DNA of 64,000 bases from Diadophis punctatus similis (lineage: Eukaryota > Chordata > Lepidosauria > Squamata > Dipsadidae). The first letter of the stretch is position 1; each line of letters starts with the position of its first letter. The notes beneath the pieces were generated by a model. The model ran no database searches. It was not told the origin of the DNA and saw only the letters and a list, made by a program, of their open reading frames with translations. A program made the position numbers and the translations under genes. The stretch is taken from contig JALIGW010000010.1 in NCBI GenBank assembly GCA_023053685.1, forward strand, positions 12,880,919-12,944,918, given 5' to 3'. Below are positions 10,031 to 20,023 of the stretch, piece after piece.

Positions 10031-10844
10031 TTGAGAAAAAAATTCTGTCCAATATTTTATTTTGGGCGGGGCAAAACCAGTGTCTTAAATCTAGATAAGC
10101 TTTTTAAGGCTCTCCTTTTAGCTTTTAAAACAACCCTATCTTGAATTAAATCCATTTTTCTTGTTCCTTGCTGGATCAGGCTTCTTCTGTCTGTTCCAAA
10201 GACATGAAGTCCCTTGCCCTAAGTGAAATGCTGAACAAGAATGACTTGAAAAGGCTGTAAACAGAACAGCTGATCTTCTCCAATCTACCCATTCTTCATA
10301 CTAAAACAGGACTTTAACATATCCTACATTGGCAGGATTCAGATCTATATTTCCGAGCTGGGGAAAAACAATCTTTTGGTTCCTTTGGAAAAATGCTCTG
10401 CAGGTGAAAAAAGCTCTTGGTCACAATGGAAGGTCTTTTAAAAACCTGCCACTATATGAGGGGAGGCTGAACTATCCAAGCAAGCAGGGGAAGGAAGGAA
10501 GGATTAGGTCTTTTCTATCCCTTCTAGAGTGGTCTTGATCGGCATTGGGTCCTTGATGGAGAATAAATTAAAACCAAAATGAAAGCTGAAGCACACAATC
10601 TACCCCCAACTCATGGCACCTGGCAGGCTTCTTACACCTTACAATTTGATTTATCATAATTGAAAAAAGCATTGAGCCCACATATTTCCTTTTCCTATTT
10701 CCACATTAATGATCTTAGAAGGCTAATGCATGACTTCCTTAAATCACTCTTCATCCACAAATGCTCATTTGATACCACAATGTGTAATGTCTGGTTTGGA
10801 AAGAACTCTACAAAGTACATGCCTGGATCAGACATTATCTTTTG
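10031..10844. other. No gene or repeat recognised
   Basis: Moderately AT-rich DNA with no convincing ORF, tandem repeat or terminal repeat. Probably old intergenic sequence. Confidence 0.5.
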
Positions 10845-10932
10845 AACTTAGAATCATAGGGCTGAAAGGGACCTTGGAGACCTTCTAGTCCATCTCCTTT
10901 CCCAAAGACAACATTTGTCCAATCTTTTCTTT
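10845..10932 (-). mobile_element. CR1 3' region, left half (split by L1)
   Basis: GAATCATAGGGCTGAAAGGG and the following bases are the reverse complement of a CR1 3' end. The sequence stops inside CR1 at TCCAATCTTTTCTTT (10918-10932) and resumes at 39213 with the same 15 bases, then CTCCAGTGATGGAGCATCCA as expected for intact CR1. The whole 28.3 kb between is therefore an insertion. Confidence 0.8.
10918..10932. repeat. 15-bp target-site duplication of the full-length L1, left copy
   Basis: TCCAATCTTTTCTTT is identical to 39213-39227. It lies next to the L1 3' end (A-rich tail, read as T-rich on plus) as expected for target-primed reverse transcription. Confidence 0.8.
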
Positions 10933-11236
10933 TTAAAATAAATTTTATTATACATTTTTCTTTGTTATAAATAACATTTCCATTTCTGCAATGGCAGTGT
11001 GCTGTCTGTATCAAATCTCTGTTGAATATACATAATTTTATACATACCACAATTATAACCATTATTCTCATAATACTTACAATACAAGCTTCCCTTCTAA
11101 TCGTCCTATACAATTTAATCTATAATCAAATATAGTCCAGTGGTAATATTACTTATGGTATTATTGCTTATATATATATTTATTTTTATTTGCATTTATT
11201 GCATTTATTTTATTAATCATCCTTAATTATAAATTA

Positions 11237-12119
11237 CTAACTTCTGCTTCTGTTTTCTAACCATTTATAAAATACATCCCAAATTAAATAGTACTCTCTT
11301 TCCTCTTTATCCTTAATTTTTATCGTTAACCTGTCCATTTCGGCACAGTCTAATATTTTCTTTATTACATTTTCATCTATAGGTATATTTCCATTTTTCC
11401 AATTTTGTGCATACATAATTCTCACTGTCGTTATCATATGTAATATTAAATATGTAATTCATTTATTGTATTTTCCCAGTAATATACCAAGTAAGAACAA
11501 TTCTGGTTTTAGATCTACTGTATTTGTTGTGTTGTCATTTCTTCTAACCACTTTTTTATCTTTAACCAATATTTTTTCACCATTGGACAGGTCCACCACA
11601 TATGTTAGTAGGAACCTGGTATCTGTTTACATTTCCAGCACTTTGGCGATATGTTTTGGAACATCTTTGCCATTCTTGCTGGTGGCAAATGCCATCTGTA
11701 GAACATTTTGTAAAGGTTTTCTTTATATGTTGTTGACATCGTTGGTTTGTAGTTTCTTTCCCATAGTTGTTGCCAATTATCTAATTCTATAGTATATCCA
11801 AAATTTTTAGCCCATACAATCATAGTTTCTTTTACATACTCTTCTTCCATTTTAAAATTCAATAGGTAGCTATATATTTTCTTTATTAATTTATCATCTG
11901 TCCCCAGAAATATTTGATCTAATTCTAGGGATTCTTTGTAGAATCCATATATTTCTACATCTTTCTTGTATCTTGTTTGTATTTGGATATATGGCCACCA
12001 GTCCAAATCAATTCCTTGATTTTTTAGGTCCTGTCTTGATTTTAAGTTCCCTTGTTCATTTAGGATATCCTTATACCTTATGGTTTTTTCCAGTTCAAGA
12101 GTATTTGGATGTATTAGCG
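11237..12119 (-). pseudogene. L1 ORF2 C-terminal part
   Basis: Minus frames hold the ORF2 C-terminal region: IRYKDILNEQGNLKSRQDL, YKENLYKMFYRWHLPP and the CCHC-like CWKCKQIPGSYYHMWW region near 11600. After a frame change comes the last part, TVRIMYAQNWKNGN to the stop at 11237. The upstream end is interrupted at 12120 by a hAT and continues at 12615. The A-rich 3' end lies at 10933-10960. Confidence 0.85.
12112..12119. repeat. 8-bp target duplication TATTAGCG, left copy
   Basis: Identical to 12615-12622 on the other side of the hAT element. It falls in the L1 ORF2 codons for Ala-Leu-Ile, and removing element plus one copy restores the frame. Confidence 0.9.
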
Positions 12120-12614
12120 CAGTGGTTCTCAACCTTCCTAATGTCGTGACCCTTTAATACAGTTCCTCATGTTGTGGTGACCCCCAACCATAAAATAATA
12201 AAATTATTAGAAAACTCAGGGGTGGGTTCTAACTTACCTCGCTGCCGGTTTGCTTCCTCCTGCACTGCGTGGCCGCGCCTCGTGGACGCGCGTGTGCTTT
12301 GCGCGCGCAGGCATGTGCAGTGCCAATTTTTTAAAAAAAATTGCAAAAAAAAAGCCAAAAACAAGATGGCGATGCATGTGCATTGCCAGAAATTCGGCTT
12401 CTGCGCATGCTCAGAAGTTCCCATGGTACCGATATTATTTTTTTTGCAGTAGTCTATTTGCATGTGGGTGGACCCACCTGGAGACGGATAGAGGAGCCGT
12501 GTCTTGGTTCCTAAGACCATCAGAAATATGTGTTTTCCGATGGTCTTAGGCGACCCCTGTGAAAGGGTCATTCGACCCCCAAAGGGGTCGCGACCCACAG
12601 GTTGAGAACTGCTG
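12120..12614. mobile_element. Non-autonomous hAT element with 8-bp duplication
   Basis: It begins CAGTGGTTCTCAACCTTCCT and ends CACAGGTTGAGAACTGCTG; the terminal inverted repeats are about 16 bp. The subterminal GACCC repeats (GTCGTGACCC, GGGGTCGCGACCC) are typical of the Charlie/SPIN-like group. An internal unrelated block (about 12218-12480) starts CAGGGGTGGGTTCTAACTTA, like the family at 15337-15682, and contains GCGCATGC motifs; it looks like a nested MITE. No transposase. Confidence 0.85.
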
Positions 12615-12774
12615 TATTAGCGCTTCCATCGTGGATAGCCAGACCGGTATTTTCATGTAATGTTTCTGTTTGATTTTTTCCCATACTGAAAGCAGAGCAT
12701 TCCTGATATGGTGACTTTGGAAATATCTATGTATTTTACTTTTCCCATACCACATACAGTAAATGCATGCCGCC
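12615..12774 (-). pseudogene. L1 ORF2 block between two hAT elements
   Basis: The minus frames give HAFTVC..WYGKSKIHRYFQSHH and MKIPVWLSTMEALI, continuous with 11237-12119 after removing the hAT and with 15683-15750 (GHDLQLGWH) after removing 12775-15682. Confidence 0.8.
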
Positions 12775-12810
12775 CAGGGGTGGATTCCAATTTTTTTTTA
12801 CTGCTGCTCT

Positions 12811-13110
12811 GTGGGCGTGGCTTCATTTTGTGGGAGTGGCTTGACATCATGTGACCAGGTGGGAGTGGCTTGATGGTCATGTGACTGGGTGGGAGTGGCT
12901 TGGCAGTCATGTGACTGGGTGGGAGTGGCTTGGCAGTCATGTGACTGGGCGGGAGTGGCTTGGCAGTCAAGTGACTGGGTGGGAGTGGCTTCATGGTCAT
13001 GTGACTGGGTGGGAGTGGCTTCATGGTCATGTGACTCGGCGGGCAAGGCTTGGTGGTCATGTGACTGGGTGGGCGTGGCCAACTCAATGTCACTCACGTA
13101 AAGGGGTGCC
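12811..13110. repeat. 30-bp minisatellite, about 8 units
   Basis: From 12841 to 13080 the unit TGG(C/T)(A/G)GTCATGTGACTGGG followed by TGGGAGTGGCT repeats every 30 bp, eight times, with few changes. Because 30 is divisible by 3, all frames stay open and produce repeat proteins on both strands that should not be annotated. Each unit carries TCATGTGAC. Confidence 0.95.
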
Positions 13111-13239
13111 TCGCTTGGCCCCTCCCCTCCCAGCCATTCCTTGTCACACCCAGCCTCAATGAATCTACAGTTCTGTAAAAATGTTGTTCACCTTTTTTCA
13201 GCTTTGTTATCTACATACTATAGATGTACTTTCATGGAC

Positions 13240-13490
13240 CACTGAAAGGAGGAAATGGCTCACATGCTTTGCCCAAGGGTGTGATAGGCAACAGGCTTTT
13301 ATGTGGCTGCCAGAAAGAAGGGGGGGCAATGTATTTTCCAAAGTACCAAAAGGCAAAACAAGAAGCAATGGATGGAAACTGAACAAAGAGAGAAGCAACC
13401 TAAAACTAAGGAGAAACTTCCTGACAGTGAGAACCAATATGGGTGCAGAAATATTTCAGTCATAATTTCAGATATAAAATAGCCATTCGT
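13240..13490 (+). mobile_element. CR1 3' fragment
   Basis: The plus strand reads GCAATGGATGGAAACTGAAC followed by AAACTTCCTGACAGTGAGAA, the CR1 3' region seen in reverse at 47700-47800. It is truncated at both ends and lies inside the composite hAT. Confidence 0.7.
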
Positions 13491-13760
13491 GTAATACAAC
13501 CTGCATATTGTTCAAAACAGTAATTAGTATTATGGCTGATGTGGCTGATTATGGAATAGCATATTAAGCTGGACTTATGCAACCTGATGTACAAAATAAA
13601 CACACATTTATGCTCTGGACTATAGATATTGAATGCATGTAAATCCCTGAAAAGTATGTGGTAGCCCTGGGCAAAAGAAAGGCAGTAAAATCACTCTACG
13701 TGTAAAATAGTATAAAATATTAACACATGATAAATAATGGAACAATTAAAAATAATAGCA
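13491..13760. other. No gene or repeat recognised
   Basis: AT-rich sequence inside the composite hAT insertion with no ORF or repeat that I can support. Confidence 0.4.
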
Positions 13761-13764
13761 CAGA

Positions 13765-13873
13765 GTTTTTCTCTCTTTCTCTCTCCCTTCCTTTTGCTTT
13801 CTTTCTTTCTCTTTCTTTATCTCTTTTTCTTTCTTGTCTCTCTCTCCCTTTTTCTTGTCTCTCTCTCCCTTTT

Positions 13874-13952
<79 letters not shown>

Positions 13953-13975
13953 TTCTTTCTGGTCTTTTTCTCTTT
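13765..13975. repeat. Polypyrimidine tract with long CT array
   Basis: CTTT/CTCCC units lead into an almost uninterrupted (CT)n run at about 13877-13949. Leu/Ser repeat ORFs over it are artefacts. Confidence 0.95.
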
Positions 13976-14187
13976 CTTAATACCCTATATGAGCCCTACT
14001 GATTGATATGTGGATTTTATTCATATGTATCTTAATGTGATTTGCTACTTCTGCTATAAGGAGTATGCCAGCAAAGGATTTAGAAGTCTTGGATACCTTA
14101 ACAGTTCAATGGTTAATATCATGGAGGTAATAAAAATGATGCAGGAGGCACATTAAATCATTTGTTTTATTTTTTTAGTTAGGTCAG

Positions 14188-14330
14188 GAGTCAGCAACCT
14201 TAAACACTCGAAGAGCCATTTGGACCCATTTCCCACAGAAAACAAAACCCCAAAACCTGGGTGGGCATGACCAACCTGACATCACGCACTCCCACCCTGT
14301 CACATGAACCCTATTCACATCCTTATTCCT
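14188..14330. mobile_element. hAT-like left end
   Basis: CAGGAGTCAGCAACCTTAAA and the following AGAGCCATTTGGACCC look like a Charlie-group hAT terminus. The matching right end was not found before 15336. Confidence 0.5.
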
Positions 14331-14680
14331 TTCTCCCTTCCATCCTCCCTCCTGATTTTACCTTCCTTCTTTTCTTTTCCCTCCTCTAATTTCACCTTCC
14401 TACCTTCCCCCCTCCTTGGATTTCACCTTCCTTCCTTCCCCCCTCCTTTCACCTTCCTTCCTTCCCCCCTCCTCAGATTTCACCATCCTTCCTTCCCCCC
14501 TCCTCTCACCTTGCTTCCCCCTCCTTCCACCTTCCTTCCTTCCCCCCTCCTCTGATTTTACCTTTCTTCCCCCTCCTTCCTTCCCCCCTCCTCAGATTTT
14601 ACTTTCCTCCCTCCCACCCTCCCTCCCTCCTCTTTCCTCCTTCCCTCCCTCCTCTTTCTCTCCCTTCCTTCCTTTGTTAA
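14331..14680. repeat. Polypyrimidine minisatellite
   Basis: Variable repeats of CTTCCTTCCCCCCTCCT alternate with GATTTCACC blocks of roughly 40-50 bp. The open frames over it are composition artefacts. Confidence 0.85.
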
Positions 14681-14939
14681 ATAAATAAATGCTGCTTTCT
14701 GAGTTCCACTAGTTGCGTTGCTGAAGCAACAGGAACCAGATAGTACCAACTCAGATCTCAAACGAAGGGCAGAAATCATAGAGAGAGGTGATCCTCTCTC
14801 TCATTTCTCTCCCATGTTTGTGCGCGCCCAAGCGGGATACCCTTCTGTGCTGGGATAACGGCAGTGGCGGGGACGGCGACTCCTCCTCCTGCTGCCACCA
14901 CTGTGCAGTGAGGTGAGTAGCAGGCCACCTGCGCAGCAT

Positions 14940-15195
14940 CTGGGCAAGCGCAATGTCTTTTGCAGGCAGCCCAGTGCCAGCCGCTGTCCCCTTCGTGTCA
15001 GCTCAGGAAGGAGGGGAATGGGCAGGAGCAGCTGCCAGATGCAGGGAGGAAAGAGCGCCGGTTCCCCCCTTCGCAGCCCGGGCTCCCAGCCGGAGCTTTT
15101 CCCTCCCTGTATCCAGCAGCTGCTCCTGCCCATTCTCCTCCTTCCTGAGCTGACACGAAGGCTGGCGCTGAGCTGCCCACAAAGGACACGGAATC
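14940..15195. repeat. Long imperfect inverted repeat
   Basis: GTGTCAGCTCAGGAAGGAGG (from about 14995) with its neighbours is the reverse complement of 15112-15175, giving arms of about 75 bp around a GC-rich loop. It is probably the palindromic core of a hAT MITE inside the composite insertion. No protein. Confidence 0.75.
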
Positions 15196-15336
15196 ACAAA
15201 AAGCTTAAATAAAAAACAATCCACGTCACATCTGTTTTAGGGGAGGAGGTTCAATTCATGGCCCAGTCAAAGACTGAAATGAAATGCTCTAGGCTGACTG
15301 CAATGCCGGCAGCTATGGGGGCTCCTTCCCTCAGTG

Positions 15337-15682
15337 CAGGAGAGGGTTCCAACTTACCTCGCTGCCGCTTCGCTTCCTACCGTACCACGTGGCCATGCCT
15401 CGTGGCCGCGTGTGTGCATGCGCAGTACAAAAAACCCAAAAAAAGTTTAAAAAAAATAAAAATGCCAAAAACAAGATGGCAACCACCTGCACAGTTCCGG
15501 AAACTCGGCTTCTGCGCATGCGCAGAAGAAAAAAAATAAAAAAAATAAAAAAAATTAAAAAAAGATGGCGGCTCCCACGGACCGGCACCGACCGAACCGG
15601 GTCAGTAACATAATTGTGACGCCACCAGTGGGTTGCTACCGGTTCGGGCGAACTGGTCCAAACTGGGAGGAACCCACCCCTG
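15337..15682. mobile_element. hAT MITE-like segment at the right end of the composite element
   Basis: It starts CAGGAGAGGGTTCCAACTTA and ends GGAACCCACCCCTG. The first ~80 bp match the block at 12218. It contains the palindrome CTTCTGCGCATGCGCAGAAG at 15510-15529. The 8 bases before 15337 do not match those after 15682, so it is not a simple separate insertion. Confidence 0.55.
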
Positions 15683-15750
15683 ATGCCACCCCAATTGTAA
15701 GTCGTGTCCTTCTAGAGTCAATATTCTTTTATTCTTCAAATGTATCCACT
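15683..15750 (-). pseudogene. L1 ORF2 block between hAT and DIRS
   Basis: The reverse strand encodes WIHLKNKRILTLEGHDLQLG WH in one open frame, the segment that in the plus-strand L1 at ~6255-6330 follows WIKDW. It joins the block at 21857 (ALTWVK) after removal of the DIRS element. Confidence 0.85.
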
Positions 15751-15861
15751 TTCTCCATAGTGGGCAGAGCTAGCCTCCAAGATTGGGATGATACAATCCA
15801 TCAGCCAATCAGGACTGAGTCTGACTCTATAAAAACTGTGCTCCTCATGTGCACCCCCTCT
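15751..15861. repeat. DIRS-A left inverted terminal repeat
   Basis: It contains GGGCAGAGCTAGCCTCCAAG and ACTGAGTCTGACTCTATAAA. It is the reverse complement of the right repeat with about two differences over 105 bp. TATAAA at about 15827 may serve as a promoter element. Confidence 0.9.
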
Positions 15862-16913
15862 TTCAACTCAGTCCTAGGCTAAAAGTATTGTGTCTCCCCA
15901 ACATTGCAGGTCTTATTGCATTCTAATTCATCAAACATCATCTTCTATCAATGTGAGTGTGTATCCCCCCAGTCTTCTTCCATTGGAGTTGGTGTTGTGG
16001 GGAGTACAACTGTCAGGTGGGCCTTGGCCCTGCCAGCGGCCTAATAACGACCCTGGGTGGCTGGCCATTGGCGATCCCATTGCGGCCTGGTCCCTTAGAT
16101 GCAGCAAGGTAGTCACAGAAGCCTAGCGCTTGCGTGACCTTCGACCAGGGTGGCCTGTGCCACTACCGCCTGAGAGAGTGCTTGCCCAGCTGGCTGTCAT
16201 CTACTGGATTTGAATTCCACCGCAGAAGCCTAGCGCTTGAGCGGTCCATGGCACTCTCTCTTTGTTGTCGGCCCGGCATCCTCTAGATCGACTGCAGCGA
16301 GGCCGACAGGGACACCTGTTACTGCGCGTCCGGGCGTACTCACAGGGCTTGGATATCGAGCGGTTTTTGGCGCCAACGGCCATCTTGGGCCTAACTGTCA
16401 TCCAAGACGAGGAGATCGTCACCCTGCCGCTGCTCGACCCTGAATGAGCTGCGCATGCGCGCCCGCCCCCCTCCTCTCTGCTGCTTACCTCACAGCTGAG
16501 GTCGGAGGAACGCCCTCGGCTACTCTTCAGGGCACGCTGATTGCCTCGTAGCTCGGCGCAGGCACACAGGAGCCGTTTCTGAAGGTTCCGCGCCGAGCGC
16601 CGACCACCTGAGCAACTTCTCATTGCCGGATCGTTTGCCGGATCACCAGCCGCACTTGCTGTTCATCGAGAGCGTCTCCTTTCCACCGGACGAGAGATCG
16701 AAGCGGCCAATCCCAGCAAACGTCCAGCAGTGGTCGCTCGCTGATCCCGGCTCCGCGGCTCCGCACCACCACGTCCTTGGCTGAATGGCTCTCGGCGCAC
16801 GCGCATAAGTCCGTAGCTGTTCTCAGCTGTTTGGCGGCCAGGCCAATTGCTTCCGGACCCGCGCCTATTGATTGCCCGTAAAAGCGGCATTGCACTCGCC
16901 CGTAAAAGCGGCA

Positions 16914-18575
16914 ATGGCAGAAGCGGCCAAGTCCAGCAAGAGCCGCTCGAAGTCCAGGAGTGCCCAGGACAGTGAGGGGCAGGCTAGGAAGTCCACAACC
17001 CCCCCCTCAGAGCGCAGAGACCATTCTCCACTTAAACGGACATCTGCAGAGCAGTCCAAAGGGTCCTCCTCCTCCTCCAAAACGTCGGAGGAACGTCAGC
17101 GCACGAAAGCGTCTGACCGGCCACCGGCAGAACCACCTTCGGTGCCACGGCCACAACCGGAGCCTCGTCCCCCCAAAGAGGCTGTGGGTTCCCAAGCCCG
17201 GTCCCGTCAATCCTCTGGTGCCTTCTCCCTGGATAACCCCGACCTACGGCTCGGGGATGGGGACATCTGGGAGGATCCGGGGCCTTCAAGGAGTGCTGGT
17301 CCGGCCACTCCCTCATCATCGGCTTTGGCCCAATTTGGCTGCCCGGAGGTGCAATCATTAATCCAGGCAGCCATTGAAAAAGGGATTGAGGCGGGGCTTA
17401 AGCGAGCGACCGCATCCACCCCATCATCAGGCAAGGCTGCGCGCTCGGACCACACCCCGCGCATCACTACACCAGCGGCAGGCCACCAAGTGTCCAAAGG
17501 GGGTCAGGAGTCATCATTGGGGTCCCAGGGGTCAGACACAGAGGACCGGGCCCAGGAGCTCGACTTCTCAGAAGATGAGGACTTAGCTCCGGAGGCCCCG
17601 GTCACTACGGGTCTGTGTAACCCCAATCACTTTAAGTCTCTGCTGCACAAGGCACGCGCCGCGGCCAAGATCACTCCGGCCGCGACGCAACAGCCGGTGG
17701 ACGAGGAGGCGGATCCTCTCTTTGAGGAAGCCACTTCCCAGGCTGAAGTGATCCCGGCACCCAGGCTGTTTGTAGATTCCGTTGTCAAGCAGTGGCTGAC
17801 CCCGCAAGCTGGTGCCGTGCCCTCTTCCCTGGATAAGAGGTATTTCAACATCGCCCAGGCATTGGCTGACCACCTGCCGATTCCTCCGGTCGATCCTCCG
17901 ATCAAGGCGTTGTACACCACTGCCCAGATGCCGGGGGATTCGGAGGAGCTCCTACGGCCCGAGGACCGGCGTACGGAGCAGGCCCTACAGCGGGCGCACC
18001 AAGCGGCTGCTTGGGCGCTTAAGGCCTCCGCAACCACGTCGTTTTTCTGCCGGACATCCATTCGTTGGCTCAACCTGCTCCAGGACCAGCTTCCTCCATT
18101 GGATGTCGGGGCCTGGCAAGATATCAACAAGCTGATGGTGGCATCCCAATTTACACCGGACGCCACCCTCCAGGCAGCCCGTTTTGCGGCCAGATCCATG
18201 GGGGCTACTGTCGTGGCCCGCCGGATGTACTGGCTGCGGAACTGGCCAGCGGACACCCGCCACAAATGGCGCCTTGCCATCGTGCCTGTCAAGGGTCAGT
18301 CTCTCTTCAGGGACGCTCTGGAGCCCTACCTGGTGGAATCAAAGGATAAGAGGAAGGTTCTGCCCAATTGCACGCGCAAGGGGCAAAATAAAGCTTCCAC
18401 ATCCGCTGCCCCTTCAGCTCCTTCCTTCCCCAAGCGTCCGTTCTGGGGTCCTTCCTATAACCAGGGCAAGAACCGCTACGGCAGGAGGCAGAATCAGGGG
18501 CAGGACAAACGCAAGGATAACAACAAGCGGCCTTTTCAGGGGGCAGGGGGTCGCCCCTACCGCCGCTACAAATAG
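16914..18575 (+). CDS. DIRS-A ORF1, gag-like protein
   Basis: The open frame is intact, about 553 codons from Met 16914 (MAEAAKSSKSRSKSRS). An earlier Met at 16872 adds 14 residues made by a 21-bp direct repeat, so I prefer the second. The N-terminal 230 residues are Ser/Pro/Arg-rich and disordered, followed by an acidic stretch (LDFSEDEDLAPEAP) at about residue 215. A conserved helical DIRS gag region follows (ALADHLPIPPVDPPIKAL, MYWLRNWPADTRHKW). A basic C-terminal tail (RRQNQGQDKRKDNNK) may bind nucleic acid. It ends before the RT frame, which begins about 22 bp later in another frame. Confidence 0.8.
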   Translation: MAEAAKSSKSRSKSRSAQDSEGQARKSTTPPSERRDHSPLKRTSAEQSKGSSSSSKTSEERQRTKASDRPPAEPPSVPRPQPEPRPPKEAVGSQARSRQSSGAFSLDNPDLRLGDGDIWEDPGPSRSAGPATPSSSALAQFGCPEVQSLIQAAIEKGIEAGLKRATASTPSSGKAARSDHTPRITTPAAGHQVSKGGQESSLGSQGSDTEDRAQELDFSEDEDLAPEAPVTTGLCNPNHFKSLLHKARAAAKITPAATQQPVDEEADPLFEEATSQAEVIPAPRLFVDSVVKQWLTPQAGAVPSSLDKRYFNIAQALADHLPIPPVDPPIKALYTTAQMPGDSEELLRPEDRRTEQALQRAHQAAAWALKASATTSFFCRTSIRWLNLLQDQLPPLDVGAWQDINKLMVASQFTPDATLQAARFAARSMGATVVARRMYWLRNWPADTRHKWRLAIVPVKGQSLFRDALEPYLVESKDKRKVLPNCTRKGQNKASTSAAPSAPSFPKRPFWGPSYNQGKNRYGRRQNQGQDKRKDNNKRPFQGAGGRPYRRYK

Positions 18576-18597
18576 GTGAACCCGGTCCTCCCATTGG

Positions 18598-20000
18598 GGG
18601 TCACCTGCGCTTCTTTGCCAGGCGATGGGAGGACACTACCACCGATGCTTGGGTTCGCGAGACCGTAACATCTGGTCTCGCCCTGGACTTCATCTCCACC
18701 CCCCCGGGATTTTTTCTGAGGTGCCCCCAGTCCTCTAATCCCCGGAAACGGTCGCTCATGTTGACCGCCATCCAGCACCTTCTGGACATTGATGCCATCA
18801 AGCGGGTGCCGGAGGACCAGCGGGGTCAGGGCTTCTATTCCATATTGTTCCTCATGGAAAAGTCCTCAGGCGGGTGGAGAGCCGTCCTAAACCTTAAGCG
18901 TCTTAATAAACATCTGAAATACAAAAAATTTAAAATGCACACGTTGCAGTTCATTCTTGGCGGGATCAGGGAAGGGGATTTCATGGCATCTATAGACCTC
19001 ACTGAGGCCTACCTCCATATCCCAATCCGACCCACCCACCGACAGTTTCTTCGCTTTTGTTACCGAAACGACCATTACCAGTACACCGCTCTTCCGTTTG
19101 GCTTGTCATCTGCCCCAAGGGTTTTCACTAAGGTCCTGGCGGCCCTCGCTGTGGACTTGCGGTCCCGTCCAATTAGGATCCAATGCTACTTGGACGATAT
19201 TCTCATTCAATCGACCTCACAGTCGCAGGCAGAGGTTGATATTCAGGGCGGCCCATGGCTTCTCGGTTAATTTCGAGAAGAGCCAGTTGACTCCCTCTAC
19301 TACGATCACCCATTTAGGATCGGTCATCAACTCTCTGGAGTGCAGGGTGTATCTTTCTCAGGAGCGTCAGGACGGCTTGGCCGACCTTGTTGGTCAAGTC
19401 CTCGGACTGCATCGAGTTCCGCTGAACCTGCTGTCCTCCCTCCTGGGCAAGATGGTATCGGCCCTACACATTACACCCTGAGCCCAGCTGCACTCCAGAG
19501 ATCTACAATGGTTTATGTTGCCTTTTCAGCGCAAACACCAGAGCAACTCGTCGATCCGGGTCAGACTACCGACAACCGTCCGCTGGTCCCTCCAATGGTG
19601 GCGATCCCCGGCGATCTCCAAAGGCGGTACCTTTCTAGAACCTCCCAGGGTCACGGTAACCACTGACGCCAGCCTTCAGGGCTGGGGAGCACACACACGC
19701 TCGCAGGTGGCCGAGGGGACCTGGTCCCGGACAGAGGCATCACTCACCATCAACCACCTAGAGTTGAAGGCGATCTACCTGGCACTCCAATGGTTCCAAC
19801 ATGTTCTGACAGGACAGCATGTGCTCCTGCTGACTGACAATGTCACGGTGAAGGCCCATGTCTACCGGCAGGGGGGCATGGTCTCCCGTCGCCTGATGTC
19901 GGAGGCCAAGGCCTTAGGTCTCTGGGCGGAGCGTCACCTTCTCTCCGTTCGGGCAGAGCACATATCGGGAGTGTCGAATCGCACGGCGGACTGACTCAGT
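18598..20000 (+). pseudogene. DIRS-A reverse transcriptase and RNase H, broken
   Basis: RT starts at GGHLRFFARRWED without a clear Met; the first Met is 18758. Motifs include GGWRAVLNLKRLNK, MASIDLTEAYLHIPI, LPFGLSSAPRVFTK and the catalytic CYLDDILIQ near 19180. Near 19245 the frame shifts, and RT continues in another frame to a TGA at 19479-19481. RNase H follows (VTTDASLQGWG, LELKAIYLAL, LLTDNVTVKAH, HISGVSNRTAD) and ends at a TGA at 19992-19994. One frameshift and two nonsense codons, both plausible G-to-A changes in Trp codons, make it non-functional. Confidence 0.9.
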
Positions 20001-20023
20001 CGCAACAAGGTAGACCCCGCGGA

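Larger units (their letters stand above)
12775..15682. mobile_element. Composite hAT insertion, 2.9 kb
   Basis: The left end begins CAGGGGTGGATTCCAA and the right end is GGAACCCACCCCTG, forming inverted ends. The flanks are ATGCCGCC (12767-12774) and ATGCCACC (15683-15690), an 8-bp duplication with one substitution, which joins two halves of one L1 ORF2. Inside are a 30-bp minisatellite, a CR1 3' fragment, a CT array, a second hAT end, polypyrimidine repeats and a long inverted repeat, so the insertion has itself collected other repeats. No transposase frame is seen. Confidence 0.7.

Noticed and set aside
12653..13162. Repeat-protein ORFs (PPSHMT-type and complementary) on both strands
   Set aside because: A 30-bp minisatellite keeps every frame open. 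No start context, homology or splice structure.
13727..14006. Leu/Ser repeat ORFs
   Set aside because: Translations of a CT array; the same applies at 42034-42250 and 44300-44767.
14751..15224. Several overlapping 60-110-codon ORFs on both strands
   Set aside because: They mirror each other because the segment is an inverted repeat in a MITE; no protein family.
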